Shown: piece by piece, positions 5,622 to 6,835 of the stretch
How the letters are laid out: every line of letters starts with the position of its first letter
Position numbering within the stretch: the stretch's first letter is position 1
Assembly (NCBI GenBank): GCA_030917245.1
Contig: JAUPVA010000019.1
Coordinates: forward strand, 1 to 6,835
DNA length: 6,835 nt
From: Patescibacteria group bacterium
GTDB taxonomy: Bacteria; Patescibacteriota; Saccharimonadia; Saccharimonadales; Saccharimonadaceae
Reading direction: 5' to 3'
Notes under the pieces: model-generated
Seen by the model: the letters and a program-made list of their open reading frames with translations, nothing else
What the model was told of the DNA's origin: nothing
Database searches by the model: none
Made by a program: the position numbers and the translations under genes

Positions 5622-5661
5622 TTTAACTACATTTATTAGCCACTGTTTGCAGCTTGTTCGC

Positions 5662-5667
5662 TATACT
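5662..5667 (+). promoter_or_regulatory. Candidate -10 box for dnaE, possibly leaderless
   Basis: TATACT is the same hexamer as the box at 4437-4442. It ends 8 nt before the dnaE ATG, so the predicted start site (6-8 nt downstream) is at 5674-5676, at or next to the start codon. No Shine-Dalgarno sequence lies in the preceding 30 nt. No clear -35 hexamer is seen at 16-18 nt (GCCACT at 17 nt). Confidence 0.45.
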
Positions 5668-5675
5668 TATTACAT

Positions 5676-6835
5676 ATGGGGAACGAGTTATCGCCGTCGG
5701 ATTATGTCCATTTGCATAATCATACGCACCACAGTCTTCTCGACGGCTTAACAAAGGTCGAAGAGCTTGTTCATCGTGTCAAAGAACTTGGTATGCATTC
5801 GTGTGCTATTACTGACCACGGCACCATGAGTGGTTCGATAGAATTCTATAAAGCGGCCACGAAAGAAGGCGTTAAGCCGATAATCGGAATCGAAGCGTAT
5901 GTAGCGGCGCGGTCGAGACATGATCGTGATCCCTCGAAAGACAAAGCTCGTTACCACCTGATTCTCCTGGCAATGAACGATACGGGCTATCGTAATCTCA
6001 TGATGTTATCGAGTAAGGCTAATCTCGAAGGCATGTACTACAAACCTCGAATTGACCATGAGTTACTCGAGCAATACAACGAAGGAATTATAGCTCTCAG
6101 TGCTTGTGCAAGCGGGGAGGTTGGCGAGAATCTTCGACTTGATAATTATGCAGAAGCGAAAAAAGTTGCCTCATGGTACAAGTCGATTTTTGGCGATCGC
6201 TATTACTTAGAGCTGCAGGACCATGGCCATCCTGACGCCCCAAAGCCATGGGACGTGCAGGTCAAAATTAATCAGTATTTAACCAAACTATCAGAAGAAC
6301 TTTCAATCCCGTGCGTGGTCACGAGTGATGGTCATTATATTAGCCACGATGACCAAGATGCTCATGAAATATTGCTCTGTGTTGGCACGGGGGCATATTT
6401 GTCTGACGAGAAGAGGATGAGCCTCAAGGACTTTGAGTTGCATGTTACTGATCCTGCTGAAATCATTGCTCGCTGGGGTAAAACTAACCCTGAAGCTGTG
6501 GCTAATACTAAGCGAATAGCTGATCGTTGCAATATATCAATTGAACTCGGGGGGATACTCATACCAACATTCCCCGTTCCTGAAGGTGAAACCGAGAAGA
6601 CCTATCTCGATCAGTTAGTGTATCAGGGTGTCGCTCACCGATATTTAGGGATGACAAAAGATGAAGTATCGGCACTTTCACCGCAAGAAATCCGGCCACG
6701 ACTGGAAACAAGAATCACCGAGCGTCTCGATATGGAGCTAGATGTCCTGCAAAAAATGGGATATAACGGGTATTTTTTGATCGTCCAGGACTTTATCAAC
6801 TGGGGTAAGGATCAGGGTATTATATTTGGCCCTGG
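5676..6835 (+). CDS. dnaE: DNA polymerase III alpha subunit (3' partial, PHP domain and start of polymerase core)
   Basis: DnaE is the catalytic subunit of the replicative DNA polymerase. The window holds 386 codons of an expected 1,100 or more; the frame is open to the last base. The N-terminal PHP domain shows VHLHNHTHHSLLDG (11-24), ITDHG (45-49), IIGIEAYV (69-76), RYHLILLA (92-99), SACASGEV (142-149) and TSDGHY (217-221 plus neighbour). These supply H14, H16, D23, H48, E73, H94, C144, D218 and H220, matching the nine metal ligands known in PHP-proofreading DnaE1 of mycobacteria, where the first five even have the same numbers. From about residue 290 the polymerase core begins, and MGYNGYFLIVQDFINWG (361-377) leads to GIIFGPG, the start of the GPGRGS catalytic motif. 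ATG 5676 is the only usual start codon in frame after the TAG at 5637, and its distance to the HLHNH motif is family-typical. Confidence 0.96.
   Translation, partial: MGNELSPSDYVHLHNHTHHSLLDGLTKVEELVHRVKELGMHSCAITDHGTMSGSIEFYKAATKEGVKPIIGIEAYVAARSRHDRDPSKDKARYHLILLAMNDTGYRNLMMLSSKANLEGMYYKPRIDHELLEQYNEGIIALSACASGEVGENLRLDNYAEAKKVASWYKSIFGDRYYLELQDHGHPDAPKPWDVQVKINQYLTKLSEELSIPCVVTSDGHYISHDDQDAHEILLCVGTGAYLSDEKRMSLKDFELHVTDPAEIIARWGKTNPEAVANTKRIADRCNISIELGGILIPTFPVPEGETEKTYLDQLVYQGVAHRYLGMTKDEVSALSPQEIRPRLETRITERLDMELDVLQKMGYNGYFLIVQDFINWGKDQGIIFGP

Overview
The window reads as one continuous plus-strand stretch of a small-genome bacterium, most likely from the Patescibacteria (CPR), with Saccharibacteria (TM7) the best guess. 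The reasons are the mix of a gatCAB operon, a lineage-style GalU, and a run of tiny membrane proteins that includes YtxH-like and DUF5665-like members; the tight packing with 1-4 nt gene overlaps; and moderate GC. TGA serves as a normal stop codon for gatC, gatA and gatB, so the code is the standard one and not the TGA=Gly code of Gracilibacteria/Absconditabacteria. The taxon is an inference from protein style, not from a marker comparison.

Region 1 (1-4404) is a translationally coupled chain: gatC (5' end outside the window), gatA, a 140-residue membrane-anchored protein of unknown function with an HEPN-like R-x4-H motif, gatB, and galU. GatC, GatA and GatB form the amidotransferase that converts Glu-tRNA(Gln) and/or Asp-tRNA(Asn) to the amidated forms. 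GalU makes UDP-glucose for envelope polysaccharides. The unknown protein sits exactly between two subunits of one enzyme, with a strong Shine-Dalgarno sequence and overlaps on both sides.

Region 2 (4405-5621) is a cassette of four very small membrane proteins: a GlsB/YeaQ/YmgE (transglycosylase-associated) protein, a single-span DUF948/YtxG-like protein, a YtxH-like protein and a DUF5665-like protein. It begins with a candidate -10 box and a near-perfect ribosome binding site. It is interrupted by a striking two-tier inverted repeat (4759-4808) just before the second gene. It looks like an envelope-stress module; the DUF948-like/YtxH pair recalls Bacillus ytxG-ytxH.

Region 3 (5676-6835) is the first 386 codons of dnaE, the replicative DNA polymerase III alpha subunit, cut off by the window end at the start of the polymerase core. 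Its PHP domain keeps the full set of metal ligands expected for an active proofreading exonuclease. A TATACT box lies so close to the ATG, with no Shine-Dalgarno sequence, that the mRNA may be leaderless.

No RNA genes, CRISPR arrays, insertion sequences, attachment sites, convincing intrinsic terminators or minus-strand genes were seen. No gap without a gene exceeds about 75 bases.
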